Positions 9,054 through 17,191 of a stretch of 64,000 nt of DNA are shown here, in pieces. The stretch's first letter is position 1; the number at the start of each line of letters is the position of its first letter. Made by a program: the position numbers and the translations under genes. The notes below the pieces were generated by a model that worked only from the letters and a program-made list of their open reading frames with translations, was not told the DNA's origin and made no database searches. The stretch is from Caldifarciminota bacterium (lineage in GTDB: Bacteria > Hydrothermota > Hydrothermia > B15-G9), in contig WGAI01000059.1 in the NCBI GenBank assembly GCA_015489175.1, positions 22,286 to 86,285 of the forward strand, read 5' to 3'.

Positions 9054-9115
9054 CTCAAATTCGGGTCAGAAGTGGAAAACAATTATGCACTTTATGGCTT
9101 TATCATACTCAGTTG

Positions 9116-10312
9116 ATGAGATGCCTGATCGTCACACATAATTTTCCACGATGGTATGGAGATATCTCTGGCAATTTTATATTTGAGCTGGTATCGCGGT
9201 TCACACGCACAGATGTAAATGTGCTTGCGCCGTGGAGCCGTGGTGCAGAAGTTACCAAGCAATATCGACTGCCATCATCTAATAAGTTGAAGGTCAGCAG
9301 GTTCAAGTATGGAGCACCTCCCTTGCCCGAAATAGCTTACATGGGCAACATGCAAAAAGTGATACTGCGCTCGCCGCTGCACCTGACATCGTTCGCATCG
9401 TTTTTAATCTCCATGACATCAGCCGCTGCCAGACTTTCGAGATTGGTGGATGTGATAAACGCCCATTGGCTGATTCCCGGCGGATTTTCTGCCTCGCTCG
9501 GATCCATTTACCACAGGAAGCCGATGGTCATTACCATGCACGGCACGGATAGCGTGCTGTTCATGAAATTCCGCCGATACCTCAGGTTTGACCTCCCAAT
9601 CTTCAGAAATTTGAAGGCGATTACGGTTGTGTCATCCTTCATAGCGGATACCGTGAGACCATTTGTTCCGCCTCATGTTCGCATTGAGGTCATCCCTATG
9701 CCTGTAAACGAAAAGGCGTTTCGCCCGGAGCTCAGGAAGTCCGTCAAACAGGAGTTTGACATTATCTATGTCGGTAGGCTGACCGCACAGAAAAACCTGA
9801 GCAACCTGTTGAAAGCCATTGCTATTCTGAGAGATAGGTTTAAATTTGAGGCAAAGGTGTTGATAGTCGGCGATGGCCCTGAGTTGCACAACCTCAAGGA
9901 ATTGGCTCGAAATTACAGGATAGGTGAGCTTGTGCACTTCGCGGGCAGTGTCCCGCCGTCACAGGTGCCTAATCAGATGGTGCGCGCACGGGTCATAGCG
10001 ATGCTTTCAGTTCGCGAAGGGTTTGGTATGAGCATACTTGAAGGCATGAGGATGGGACTTCCCCAAGTGGCGTCGAACGACGGGGGGATGAAGGACATCG
10101 TGGTGGATGGGGTAACTGGTTACCTTGTGCCGCCCGATGACGCAGACATGACGGCCGCCGCTATTTACAAAATCCTAAGTGATCCCGCCCTCTATCAAAA
10201 AATGGGCCATCTGTCCACAAAAAGGGCAGAGGAGATGTTCTCATCCGAAAAATTGGCCAGAAAGTTCGAAGATGTCCTGTTGTGGGCCGCAAAACAGTCA
10301 AATGAAGCTTAG
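9116..10312 (+). CDS. GT4-family glycosyltransferase (GT-B fold)
   Basis: A 398-residue GT-B glycosyltransferase. The N-terminal domain begins MRCLIVTHNFPRWYGDISGNF; the nucleotide-sugar-binding C-terminal domain has IIYVGRLTAQKNLSNLLKAI and the GT4 E-x7-E motif in EGFGMSILEGMRMGLP, followed by NDGGMKDIVVDGVTGYLVPPDD. It probably transfers a sugar from NDP- or GDP-sugar to a lipid or polysaccharide; donor and acceptor are unknown. The start is chosen at ATG 9116 because the family begins there; no Shine-Dalgarno is visible, and a TATCAT sits only 9 bases upstream, so the message may be leaderless. It ends overlapping by 4 bases with the convergent M50 gene. Confidence 0.88.
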   Translation: MRCLIVTHNFPRWYGDISGNFIFELVSRFTRTDVNVLAPWSRGAEVTKQYRLPSSNKLKVSRFKYGAPPLPEIAYMGNMQKVILRSPLHLTSFASFLISMTSAAARLSRLVDVINAHWLIPGGFSASLGSIYHRKPMVITMHGTDSVLFMKFRRYLRFDLPIFRNLKAITVVSSFIADTVRPFVPPHVRIEVIPMPVNEKAFRPELRKSVKQEFDIIYVGRLTAQKNLSNLLKAIAILRDRFKFEAKVLIVGDGPELHNLKELARNYRIGELVHFAGSVPPSQVPNQMVRARVIAMLSVREGFGMSILEGMRMGLPQVASNDGGMKDIVVDGVTGYLVPPDDADMTAAAIYKILSDPALYQKMGHLSTKRAEEMFSSEKLARKFEDVLLWAAKQSNEA

Positions 10313-10917
10313 AAGAACAGCCTGAACATGAATTTAAACACGGTGCTGATTGGCACATAGATTACCCATGGTATTAAGTAGATGGCCACGATCAGAAAGA
10401 TGATTGTAAAAGGCAACATGTATTCGAGGGACGGATGATCCTTCCAGAAATACTCCACCACACGCCATCCATCTAACGGAGGCAGAGGGAAGAGATTAAA
10501 AACGCCGAATGCTACATTTATGTAGCTGAACGAATAGAGCAATACATTGAGTGCCGAGAAGTTTACGCCTGAAATCACAAAGATCTTCATGAGCATAAGG
10601 CCGACCAGAGCAGACAGGAAGTTGGAGAACGGCCCAGCAAGTGCGACCAAAAGTGCGTCTCGCCTTGGATTTCTCAAATTTGCAGAGTTGATCGGAACGG
10701 GCCTGGCCCAGCCGATATGGGCGAATATAAGCGCAAGGAACCCGAACCAGTCTATGTGCTTGAGCGGGTCGAGAGTGAGCCGCCCCGCACGGACAGGTGT
10801 CGGATCACCTAACTTGTAGGCGACATAACCGTGCGAGAACTCATGAAATGACATCGCCCATAGCATGCCAGGCAGAAAAAGCAGGAAATCGACGAATTTC
10901 GAGATCAAATTTTCCAC
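10309..10917 (-). CDS. Site-2 protease-type M50 membrane metalloprotease
   Basis: A 202-residue polytopic membrane protein with the zinc motif HEFSHG in the first half and the second metal ligand motif PLPPLDGWRV near residue 148 (usual NPDG). About five to six hydrophobic segments are visible. Family members cleave transmembrane substrates inside the membrane; short stand-alone forms like this one (YwhC/FF type) have unknown targets. A TACCTCC complement gives a good Shine-Dalgarno before the ATG at 10917. It is the only gene of its transcript visible and lies just downstream of the speE terminator. Confidence 0.9.
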   Translation of the reverse strand: MENLISKFVDFLLFLPGMLWAMSFHEFSHGYVAYKLGDPTPVRAGRLTLDPLKHIDWFGFLALIFAHIGWARPVPINSANLRNPRRDALLVALAGPFSNFLSALVGLMLMKIFVISGVNFSALNVLLYSFSYINVAFGVFNLFPLPPLDGWRVVEYFWKDHPSLEYMLPFTIIFLIVAIYLIPWVIYVPISTVFKFMFRLFF

Positions 10918-10943
10918 ATCTACCTCCCTTGTTTTATAAGACT

Positions 10944-10972
10944 ACAAAGCCGACCGAAACGGTCGGCTTTGT
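10944..10972 (-). terminator. 13-bp hairpin ending the speD-speE operon
   Basis: ACAAAGCCGACCG and CGGTCGGCTTTGT form a perfect stem with a 3-base loop, 34 bases after the speE stop on the minus strand. The CTTTGT arm end gives a weak U-tract. Confidence 0.75.
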
Positions 10973-11005
10973 GTATCGAGATTATTAGCCCAAAGCTATA
11001 CTCTC

Positions 11006-11917
11006 TCAAGCTTCCCATATAAACGGGCGGCTGTCCGTGAGGATCTCTCCGCCCTTTTCGAAATCTAACATCAGATAGACGGGCAGTGCGAACATTGCGC
11101 CGAGCTGCTCAGGAGAGAGGAACTTCAGGCCGTGGAGTCCGCGTTCCTGCATCAGTTCTCTGATAGCTTCGGAGGATGGAAGCTCCAGTTCTTCGGATTT
11201 CGATGCAAGAGTGAATGCCCAGTCCAGGTTGAAGGAGAAGATGTAGGTGTGATAAGGCAGAACCGTCGGGAATACGGCCTTAAGCGTGGTCGCAATATCC
11301 ACCCAGAACCTGTGATAGTATATGTCAGCGCTTCCAGACTGGATAGCGATTATGCCGTCGTCAGTGAGCACATCGTAAACCCTGCTGTATAGCTCCTTTG
11401 TGAACAAGAAACGAGATGGGCCACCTTCTATCGGCTCCGTGAGATCTGAGATCACGACATCGAACTTCTCATCCGTTTCCTCGAGATATTTCCTTGAGTC
11501 GCCGATAACCAATTCCGCCCTTGGATCGTCAAATGCGCCATCTGCCCACTCAGGAAGTTTTTCCTTACATACCTCGACAAGCTCTCCGTCGATGTCCACC
11601 ATCACGGCCCGCTTAACAGTTTTGTGTTTCAGCACCTCTCTAAGGGTCGCACCTTCCCCTCCGCCAAGAATGATCACGCTTTTCGGTTCGGGATGAAGCA
11701 GCATGGCAGGATGAACCAGCGCCTCGTGGTAAACGAACTCGTCGATTTCCGCTGACTGCATCTTGCCATCAAGGAAAAGGGTCTTGCCGTAAGCTTCCAG
11801 CTCGAGTATGTCAACAGACTGGAATTTTGTTTGTCCCTGATGCAACACCTTCTTAGCTTTGTAGAGGAATTGCAGGTTATCGGTAAATTTCTCAGCTACC
11901 CAGAGGCCATCACGCAT
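11006..11917 (-). CDS. speE: Spermidine synthase / aminopropyltransferase
   Basis: A 303-residue aminopropyltransferase that moves the aminopropyl group of decarboxylated S-adenosylmethionine to putrescine or, in many thermophiles, to agmatine or longer polyamines. The Rossmann motif VIILGGGEGATLREVLKH binds the donor, DIDGELVEVCKEKLPEW binds the nucleoside, and the catalytic segment is VVISDLTEPIEGGPSRFLFT, a variant of the DSTDP motif. The N-terminal beta-strand domain and the QSVDILELEAYGKTLFLDGKMQ segment are typical. It follows speD by 12 bases, giving a two-gene polyamine operon. Acceptor specificity cannot be read from sequence. Confidence 0.93.
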   Translation of the reverse strand: MRDGLWVAEKFTDNLQFLYKAKKVLHQGQTKFQSVDILELEAYGKTLFLDGKMQSAEIDEFVYHEALVHPAMLLHPEPKSVIILGGGEGATLREVLKHKTVKRAVMVDIDGELVEVCKEKLPEWADGAFDDPRAELVIGDSRKYLEETDEKFDVVISDLTEPIEGGPSRFLFTKELYSRVYDVLTDDGIIAIQSGSADIYYHRFWVDIATTLKAVFPTVLPYHTYIFSFNLDWAFTLASKSEELELPSSEAIRELMQERGLHGLKFLSPEQLGAMFALPVYLMLDFEKGGEILTDSRPFIWEA

Positions 11918-11929
11918 CTAATTCTCCTT

Positions 11930-12355
11930 TTAGTTTGCAATGGTGGCTTCTGCCAATTCCGGTTGTTTTTCTTTTTCGGCGCCGAACATGGGCAGATTGA
12001 GCTCTGGCAGCACTCCTCTCTTGACCTCGAATGTCGTGATGCTGTCAGGCTTGAACTCCTCGACAAGGACGCTTATGGCCCTTTCCACATCCACATCTTC
12101 GCTGCAATAGAATAGGTCAACGGCAGCGAAACCATGTTCGGGCCATGTATGGATTGTGAAATGGGATTCTTCTATTATGACAGCCCCTGAGACACCGAAA
12201 GGCTGGAATTGATGGAAGTAGGTGGCAACTATGTGAGCTTTTGCTTCTTCTGCGGCTCTTATCAAAACCTTTCCGACATACTCTTTATCCTTCAAGGTAG
12301 AAGGATTACAACCAAACATCTCGACCAGCACATGGGTTCCCAATGCCTTTTTCAC
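11930..12355 (-). CDS. speD: S-adenosylmethionine decarboxylase proenzyme
   Basis: A 141-residue class 1B (prokaryotic, short) AdoMetDC. Autocleavage before Ser64 in IEESHFTIHTWPEHG yields the pyruvoyl group; His69 and Cys84 (LFYCSED) match the catalytic acid and processing residues of the Thermotoga enzyme. The product, decarboxylated SAM, feeds SpeE encoded next. The start is a GTG at 12355 behind AAGGAGGTAAGAGGAA. The final 20 residues after GVLPELNLP are an unconserved tail. Upstream lie a 20-codon leader ORF and a consensus promoter. Confidence 0.96.
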   Translation of the reverse strand: MKKALGTHVLVEMFGCNPSTLKDKEYVGKVLIRAAEEAKAHIVATYFHQFQPFGVSGAVIIEESHFTIHTWPEHGFAAVDLFYCSEDVDVERAISVLVEEFKPDSITTFEVKRGVLPELNLPMFGAEKEKQPELAEATIAN

Positions 12356-12388
12356 TTCCTCTTACCTCCTTTTTTGTTTCATGCCCCA

Positions 12389-12451
12389 TCACCAATTATC
12401 GACGAAAAGGAGCCCGACACATGTTCTGGTACATCGGTCTCCGTCATGCAT
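12389..12451 (-). CDS. 20-codon leader ORF upstream of speD
   Basis: On the minus strand, GGGAGGTGTAATTT precedes an ATG opening a 20-codon frame (MHDGDRCTRTCVGLLFVDNW) that stops 34 bases before the speD GTG. It has a better ribosome site than many genes here and lies between the mapped promoter and speD. It could be a regulatory leader peptide, for instance responding to polyamine or SAM, or merely a fortuitous frame. No independent support is visible. Confidence 0.4.
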   Translation of the reverse strand: MHDGDRCTRTCVGLLFVDNW

Positions 12452-12507
12452 AAATTACACCTCCCTAATGTTTTGGTGCAAAATCAGCTATCTCTATGTG
12501 GCGCCAT

Positions 12508-12536
12508 ATTATATTTTCGCAAAAGTCCGCTGTCAA
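12508..12536 (-). promoter_or_regulatory. Consensus sigma-70-type promoter of speD-speE
   Basis: Minus strand TTGACA, a 17-base spacer and TATAAT (hexamers at 12531-12536 and 12508-12513). The -35 lies 7 bases downstream of the terminal repeat at 12544-12568. Transcription would start near 12501, about 50 bases before the leader ORF. Confidence 0.8.
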
Positions 12537-12543
12537 TCGCACT

Positions 12544-12568
12544 TTATCACTCATTTAGAATGTTACCG
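12544..12568 (-). repeat. 25-base IS-terminal repeat, copy 1
   Basis: On the minus strand it reads CGGTAACATTCTAAATGAGT plus GATAA. Copies at 24328-24352 and 52430-52454 differ at one position. It marks the left end of the decayed element at 12544-13261. Confidence 0.85.
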
Positions 12569-13261
12569 AAATGAAGGCGTTCTATGATCAAAAATCTACC
12601 TATAAACTTCTCGGAAAGAAACAAATACTTGCTCCTGATGAAATCTTGTTACAAGAAGGCTTTTAAGAAAGAAAAAAATATATCCTTATTGATGAAATGC
12701 AGAAAGTCACAGGGCTCCACCGTAAATCAATCATACAACTGATGAATGACCCTTCTCTCACCACTGAGTCCAAAAAACTCGCCCTCGTGAAAGAAGCCCG
12801 GTCTATGGTGCGATGATATTAAAGATGCTGTCCTCGTGACAGTCTAAGCTCTCGGTTACACAGCTGCAAAACGACTGAAACACTATCCTTTCCACAGCTC
12901 GCTATCTCGCAAGCTTCGGGAAACTTGAACTTACCTAAGAGCTGATGGAAAAGCTGGATAAAATCGGTTTTTCCCGCTCAGGCGCATGCTTGCTTCCATC
13001 CTGAGGGATAAACCTCGCCCAAAAGCTCCTAATCGCGGCAACAAAAAGATTCTCCTGATAAAAATACCGATAGAACGCATATCATGGGATCAGCAAGAGC
13101 CCGGATATTTTGAGGCTGATCTTGTGCATCACTCTGGTTCAACGACATCTGAAGAATATATCCACACCTTCTCCCTTTCCCAATCGGAACTACTCTCTGT
13201 TCGGTGCGGTTTAGTAACGAAATCAAATGGAGGTTAACATTTTTCATTTGACTTGATACGG
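12544..13261 (+). mobile_element. Decayed IS481-like insertion sequence with transposase pseudogene
   Basis: Plus-strand fragments of an integrase-type transposase remain in several frames. Near 12690-12770 one reads DEMQKVTGLHRKSIIQLMND, the helix-turn-helix region; near 13062-13235 one reads IPIERISWDQQEPGYFEADLVHHSG, the start of the DDE catalytic core (split here as IPIERISWDQQEPG and YFEADLVHHSG). Stops and frameshifts interrupt both, and about half of a normal coding length is missing. The right edge at about 13232-13261 (GGTTAACATTTTTCATTTGA onwards) resembles an inverted, imperfect copy of the left terminal repeat. The first 230 bases are nearly identical to 52198-52430 on the other strand. 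Family assignment is from these motifs. Confidence 0.75.
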
Positions 13262-13572
13262 TGGGTCTGTTTTTCGAACAGCCTTATGATTCTGGAGGTT
13301 TAATGCTTTAATGTTCGCTGAGAAAATGCATGGCCTTCTTTGGCTACGGATTATCAATAGAACCTTGAATTGGTTAGGGGCGCGAACCCTAAAAGTTTCC
13401 CATGTCAGAATGAACTGATAGAGTCAATGAAATTTTTTTATTGACGCCTTTGCTAACGCCTGTTCAAGGAAAATAAAGCACCCAATACCAAAATATCCAG
13501 CGAAGAATACATTATAAAAACATAACTGAGTTAGTCCCTTAAGATCAAGTCACCCCTTCAGCAAGTTTACCC
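13262..13572. other. Gene-free stretch beside the IS remnant
   Basis: About 310 bases with stops in all frames and no hairpin or promoter that I can support. It separates the IS remnant from the solute-binding-protein gene and may include more decayed mobile DNA. Confidence 0.5.
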
Positions 13573-14844
13573 TTACCACTCCCCTATATCTTCCAGTATT
13601 TTATTAACCCCCTCTGTGGCCCTTTCGCATGCCGTTTTAGCGTCCACCTGTCCGATCCACGCCTTGTCGAACTCGCGAGTCACAAGATCCGTCCATTCTC
13701 CAAATCTGGGTGTGAACGGCAAAGGATGTGCGAATTCAAAGGATTTCAATATGACATTTGCATCGACGCCGAAGCTGTCGCACACGGCCTTGTAAACATC
13801 GCCATAAGCGACGCTTTTGAGTGCGGGAACAGATGTGCCTGTTCTGGCAAGCACTTCCTGAGCGTGTTTTGAGGAGAAGAACCGCACGAGGAGCCATGCG
13901 GCCTCTTTATTCTTTGTGTTCACATATATGGAGTTACCTGTCCCATTGGAGAAAGCCGCTCTGACTTTTCCCTTAGGCAGCAGCGTTATCCCGTAATCTA
14001 CCTCAGGGACATTGTAATACCTGAAGTTCCACGAGCCCGTGGTGACCATAGCCACCCTACCGGTCAGAAACGGATCTGCCTGACCTGCAAGCTGAATGGA
14101 CGAGGGGGCACTGGAATCAACCAGCATCATGTCTATGAGGAACTGGATCGCTTCAACAGCTTCAGGCCTGTTCAAAGTGCATTTCCTTTTATCTTCACTC
14201 AACACGCTTCCACCGTTCTGCATAACGAAGTCGCCCCAACATAGCTCCATATCATTTTGAACGAGAAAACCATATTGATCCTTTATTCCGTCATTGTTGA
14301 AATCGATAGTGAGCTTCTTCGCCACTTCGCGAAGCTTTTTCCAGTCCCATGTTGTATCTGGATAAGGAACTCCCGCCTTATCGAACAGCTTTTTATTGTA
14401 GAAAAGCACTATCACATTGTAGTCTCTCGGAAGGGCATAATGCTTTCCCTTGTAGGTAAAAAGCTGGTAAGGAATCTCGAAGAAGTCGGTCGTGTCGATG
14501 TCGGATGTGTCCATGAATTCGGTAAGGTCAAGCAGCAGCCCTTTGCGCGCGAAATCGTAGAAATACCTGCCTGATATCATGAAGACATCGGGAGCATTCC
14601 CCGCCACAAACTGAGCCTGAAGTTTATCCCAGTATTCGCTCCATGGAGCGTACTCGAATTTGACTTCGATGTCGGGATGAAGCTTTTCAAACTCTGCAAT
14701 CAGCTCCTGAGTAGCAGCGACTTCCGCCGGATCAGCCCATCTGAAGTATCTTATCCTGACTTTGCTTCCACTCTCTCCCTTTTTGCATCCTGCCACGATG
14801 AGAGTCACGAATATCGGCACCAACAAAAGCCTAAATCTGTTCAT
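13573..14844 (-). CDS. Sugar ABC transporter substrate-binding lipoprotein (family 1)
   Basis: A 423-residue extracytoplasmic solute-binding protein. The first 20 residues are a lipoprotein signal with lipobox IVAGC (Cys19 or 20), then the family-1 start VRIRYFRWADPAEVAATQEL and LHPDIEVKFEYAPWSEYWDKLQ, and the hallmark MVTTGSWNFRYYN segment. Ligands of such proteins are usually oligosaccharides or sugar phosphates. No permease or ATPase gene is adjacent, so its membrane partners must be elsewhere. The gene is monocistronic, with a 124-base gap to the upstream operon on the same strand. The ligand is not predictable. Confidence 0.9.
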   Translation of the reverse strand: MNRFRLLLVPIFVTLIVAGCKKGESGSKVRIRYFRWADPAEVAATQELIAEFEKLHPDIEVKFEYAPWSEYWDKLQAQFVAGNAPDVFMISGRYFYDFARKGLLLDLTEFMDTSDIDTTDFFEIPYQLFTYKGKHYALPRDYNVIVLFYNKKLFDKAGVPYPDTTWDWKKLREVAKKLTIDFNNDGIKDQYGFLVQNDMELCWGDFVMQNGGSVLSEDKRKCTLNRPEAVEAIQFLIDMMLVDSSAPSSIQLAGQADPFLTGRVAMVTTGSWNFRYYNVPEVDYGITLLPKGKVRAAFSNGTGNSIYVNTKNKEAAWLLVRFFSSKHAQEVLARTGTSVPALKSVAYGDVYKAVCDSFGVDANVILKSFEFAHPLPFTPRFGEWTDLVTREFDKAWIGQVDAKTACERATEGVNKILEDIGEW

Positions 14845-14968
14845 TTTGTGCCTCCTGTGATTTGTTCAAAAGAGGATATTGTCAGAATCTCCATGTTTTC
14901 AATCATTAAAGAAAATCGAGTTAAAACTGGACCAATTCCCTCAATAACAGGATTTCTAAATTGCCAGA

Positions 14969-15655
14969 TTATTGCAGCTTAAAATGGCTCATGATCCCTT
15001 CGGTTTTCAGTCTATTGCCGTGAGACGGCCAGAAATTCTCAACGCCTCTATCTATCAGCTTTCTAAGGCTTTGTTTGACCTCCAACATGTTCTCAAGGAA
15101 AGCTGGGAGAGGGCTCGACCGGCACCAGTCTTTCCTATCCATGACAAGGTCGCCCACGATCGCATCGCGTTCGGACACAAGGGAAAGTGAACCAATAGTA
15201 TGGCCCGGCGTATGAACGACCTGCCAGTCAAAACCCCATTCCTTCAGGTCAAGCCCATTCGCATCCAGAATTATGTCCTTTTCATTGGGGACATAAGGCT
15301 CGTAGCTGAAGTTCAGAAACACTGAGAGTTTGACGGCCAGTTTAAGGCACCAGTTTCGCCCCTTCGGCATCTTCATCTTGCCATCTTTGATGTAGCCAAC
15401 CTCGGATTTATGCACGATCAACCTTGCGTCAGGCAACAAGCGCATCATGGCGGCGAGATTCCCGACATGATCATGATGGTGATGTGTTATTAGGAGAAAC
15501 ATGACCTCTTCCAGACTGACCCCGATATTTTTCAGGCGTTCTCCAATGTAATTCACATCAGTGCGAGGGCCGGTATCGACCATCAGCCAGCCCTCACGCC
15601 CTTCGATCAGATAGACATTGGTGTATCTGACCTTAATCTTTTTAAAATTTTCCAC
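14969..15655 (-). CDS. MBL-fold metallo-hydrolase
   Basis: A 228-residue metallo-beta-lactamase-fold hydrolase. The HxHxDH zinc motif is in LLITHHHHDHVGNLAAM near residues 56-62, followed by VVHTPGHTIGSLSLV, the bridging Asp in IVGDLVMDRKD and the last His in FWPSHGN. Family members include thioesterases, glyoxalase II-like enzymes and lactonases; the substrate is unclear. The start is a GTG at 15655 overlapping the last 14 bases of the upstream hypothetical gene, so it is the fourth gene of the mannosylglycerate operon. Confidence 0.88.
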   Translation of the reverse strand: MENFKKIKVRYTNVYLIEGREGWLMVDTGPRTDVNYIGERLKNIGVSLEEVMFLLITHHHHDHVGNLAAMMRLLPDARLIVHKSEVGYIKDGKMKMPKGRNWCLKLAVKLSVFLNFSYEPYVPNEKDIILDANGLDLKEWGFDWQVVHTPGHTIGSLSLVSERDAIVGDLVMDRKDWCRSSPLPAFLENMLEVKQSLRKLIDRGVENFWPSHGNRLKTEGIMSHFKLQ

Positions 15656-16433
15656 ACTTCCATCCGTCCTCTTCGATCTCTATATTTGTGTGCTTATCGA
15701 TCCTCATATTGACTTTTTCGTTGTATTCACCGCCAAGTTTTATGCACTTCCCCACCGGAACTCTGCCAGTCCCTGTCCACTTGAAAACCATTATAGCCAG
15801 CTCAGGTTTTGGATCAACAAAGTCTTCATCAAATCTAAAATCCTTCGCAGAATAGGTGATCTTGAATTCCTGGGAGTCAGGAGTTATCCATCTCCAGCCC
15901 AGAAAATCATTTTTGCTAATTTTGTCTAATTCATAAAGATAAATGACATAGCATCCTGGTGCCCTGTCAATATCGAATTTCCCCTCCACCGAATATTTCT
16001 TACCTTCAGCGGGGAGGGGATCTATTCCAATTTGAATGGATTTGTGCCCGGTTTTATTCATGTAGCTGTCAATAAGCTTCAAAAATTCAGGAGCTTTTGC
16101 GTCGAGTTCCCTGGCTTTTATTTCCTTTTGATCTTGAGGTGATTCTTCCTTCAATTCAGCAAGACTTCCCATACCTATCCGAAAGTAAGGATCTCCGGAA
16201 ACTGTTTTTAAGTTGATTATGTATTCCGCACCTCGAACAGCATCAGGCGGAATATCAACGCTTCTCACTCCATCATGCGTCAGTCTTCCATAAATTTTGT
16301 CTTTGGGTGTGAACAATCTCAGCTTTTCCTTCAGAATTTCATACTCTTTGTCAGGGATAGTGCCGAGCACCCTGCACTCAGTTACACCTTTGGCATGCAT
16401 TGGATCGGGCAACACGATAATGCGGACACTCAT
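15642..16433 (-). CDS. Hypothetical protein in the mannosylglycerate operon
   Basis: A 263-residue protein I do not recognise. No signal peptide or membrane segment is visible. Residues 1-100 contain a charged region with PDKEYEILKEKLRLFTPKDK; residues 155-263 look like a beta-sandwich, with ITYSAKDFRFDEDFVDPKPE resembling transthyretin-like Ig domains of large toxins and adhesins. The Shine-Dalgarno AGGAGGTAA contains the stop codon of the upstream phosphatase, so translation is tightly coupled. Its 3' end overlaps the MBL hydrolase. Location suggests a role tied to compatible-solute metabolism, but that is inference only. Confidence 0.75.
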   Translation of the reverse strand: MSVRIIVLPDPMHAKGVTECRVLGTIPDKEYEILKEKLRLFTPKDKIYGRLTHDGVRSVDIPPDAVRGAEYIINLKTVSGDPYFRIGMGSLAELKEESPQDQKEIKARELDAKAPEFLKLIDSYMNKTGHKSIQIGIDPLPAEGKKYSVEGKFDIDRAPGCYVIYLYELDKISKNDFLGWRWITPDSQEFKITYSAKDFRFDEDFVDPKPELAIMVFKWTGTGRVPVGKCIKLGGEYNEKVNMRIDKHTNIEIEEDGWKCGKF

Positions 16434-16438
16434 CGAAA

Positions 16439-17191
16439 TTACCTCCTTTTAAAATTTGTCTCTATAAAGTCAACAGCTGCTGCGACATCCGCAGTCGCAA
16501 CAGCTTCTTTATAATCAAGCCCACCCACAACAATTGCAAGATCCACAACATCAAACATCGGCACATCGTTTTCCCCATCCCCAACTGCCACGGAGAAGAC
16601 CTCATCCAGCCGTTTATGCAGCTCAATCACGGTTCTGGCAGCCTTCCCCTTATCGGTTTTGCCCGTGACCGTTATAAATCGGCTGCCTTTCATGACTGTC
16701 AGCCCTCTATCTCGCAAGATCTCGATAAATCCCGTTGAGCAATAGCTGAAAATCGTCTCAGAAAAATGCCGCATAGCTGCAAGTCTCGCAAGGTAAATCG
16801 GCAACCCAGTGAACCTCACGACCTCCTCCAAAGTGGAATTGCCATAGTATTTGAGGCAGAATTCGTCCGCAATCTGATCAAGCTCACGCCTGATCAGGGA
16901 ATAATCCAGTCCGAGCTTCAAAACCCCGTATTTTCCTTCCCGTTCATTGACAAATTGGCTAACGGGATCGTCCTTGGGGATAAAAATGCCGCCTCCGTTT
17001 TCCACAATCATTATGGGGTTTATTTTTAGCTTATTCGCGTAAAATTCCTGTTCCGCAAGGGATTTGGACGAATTAAAAACGATTTTGAAGCCTATCGATT
17101 GCAACTTCTCGATGATAGGAAGAGCGGGCGATGGGGTGTAGTCTTCACCGATTAGCGTCTTATCGAGATCGAGGAATATCAATCTCACCAT
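16439..17191 (-). CDS. mpgP: Mannosyl-3-phosphoglycerate phosphatase (HAD superfamily)
   Basis: A 250-residue HAD type IIB phosphatase that removes the phosphate from mannosyl-3-phosphoglycerate to give mannosylglycerate. Motif I with the nucleophile Asp is [11 protein letters not shown], motif II is [13 protein letters not shown], motif III Lys in [10 protein letters not shown], and motif [19 protein letters not shown]. The start ATG at 17191 overlaps the synthase stop (ATGGTGA), which fixes it over a longer upstream frame. Adjacent mpgS makes the assignment firm, though some homologues are phosphatases of other sugars. Confidence 0.92.
   Translation of the reverse strand: MVRLIFLDLDKTLIGEDYTPSPALPIIEKLQSIGFKIVFNSSKSLAEQEFYANKLKINPIMIVENGGGIFIPKDDPVSQFVNEREGKYGVLKLGLDYSLIRRELDQIADEFCLKYYGNSTLEEVVRFTGLPIYLARLAAMRHFSETIFSYCSTGFIEILRDRGLTVMKGSRFITVTGKTDKGKAARTVIELHKRLDEVFSVAVGDGENDVPMFDVVDLAIVVGGLDYKEAVATADVAAAVDFIETNFKRR

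Noticed and set aside
12209-12574. A 121-codon plus-strand frame opposite speD
   Set aside because: It covers the speD 5' half, the leader ORF and the promoter on the other strand, and its product is low-complexity and unrecognisable.
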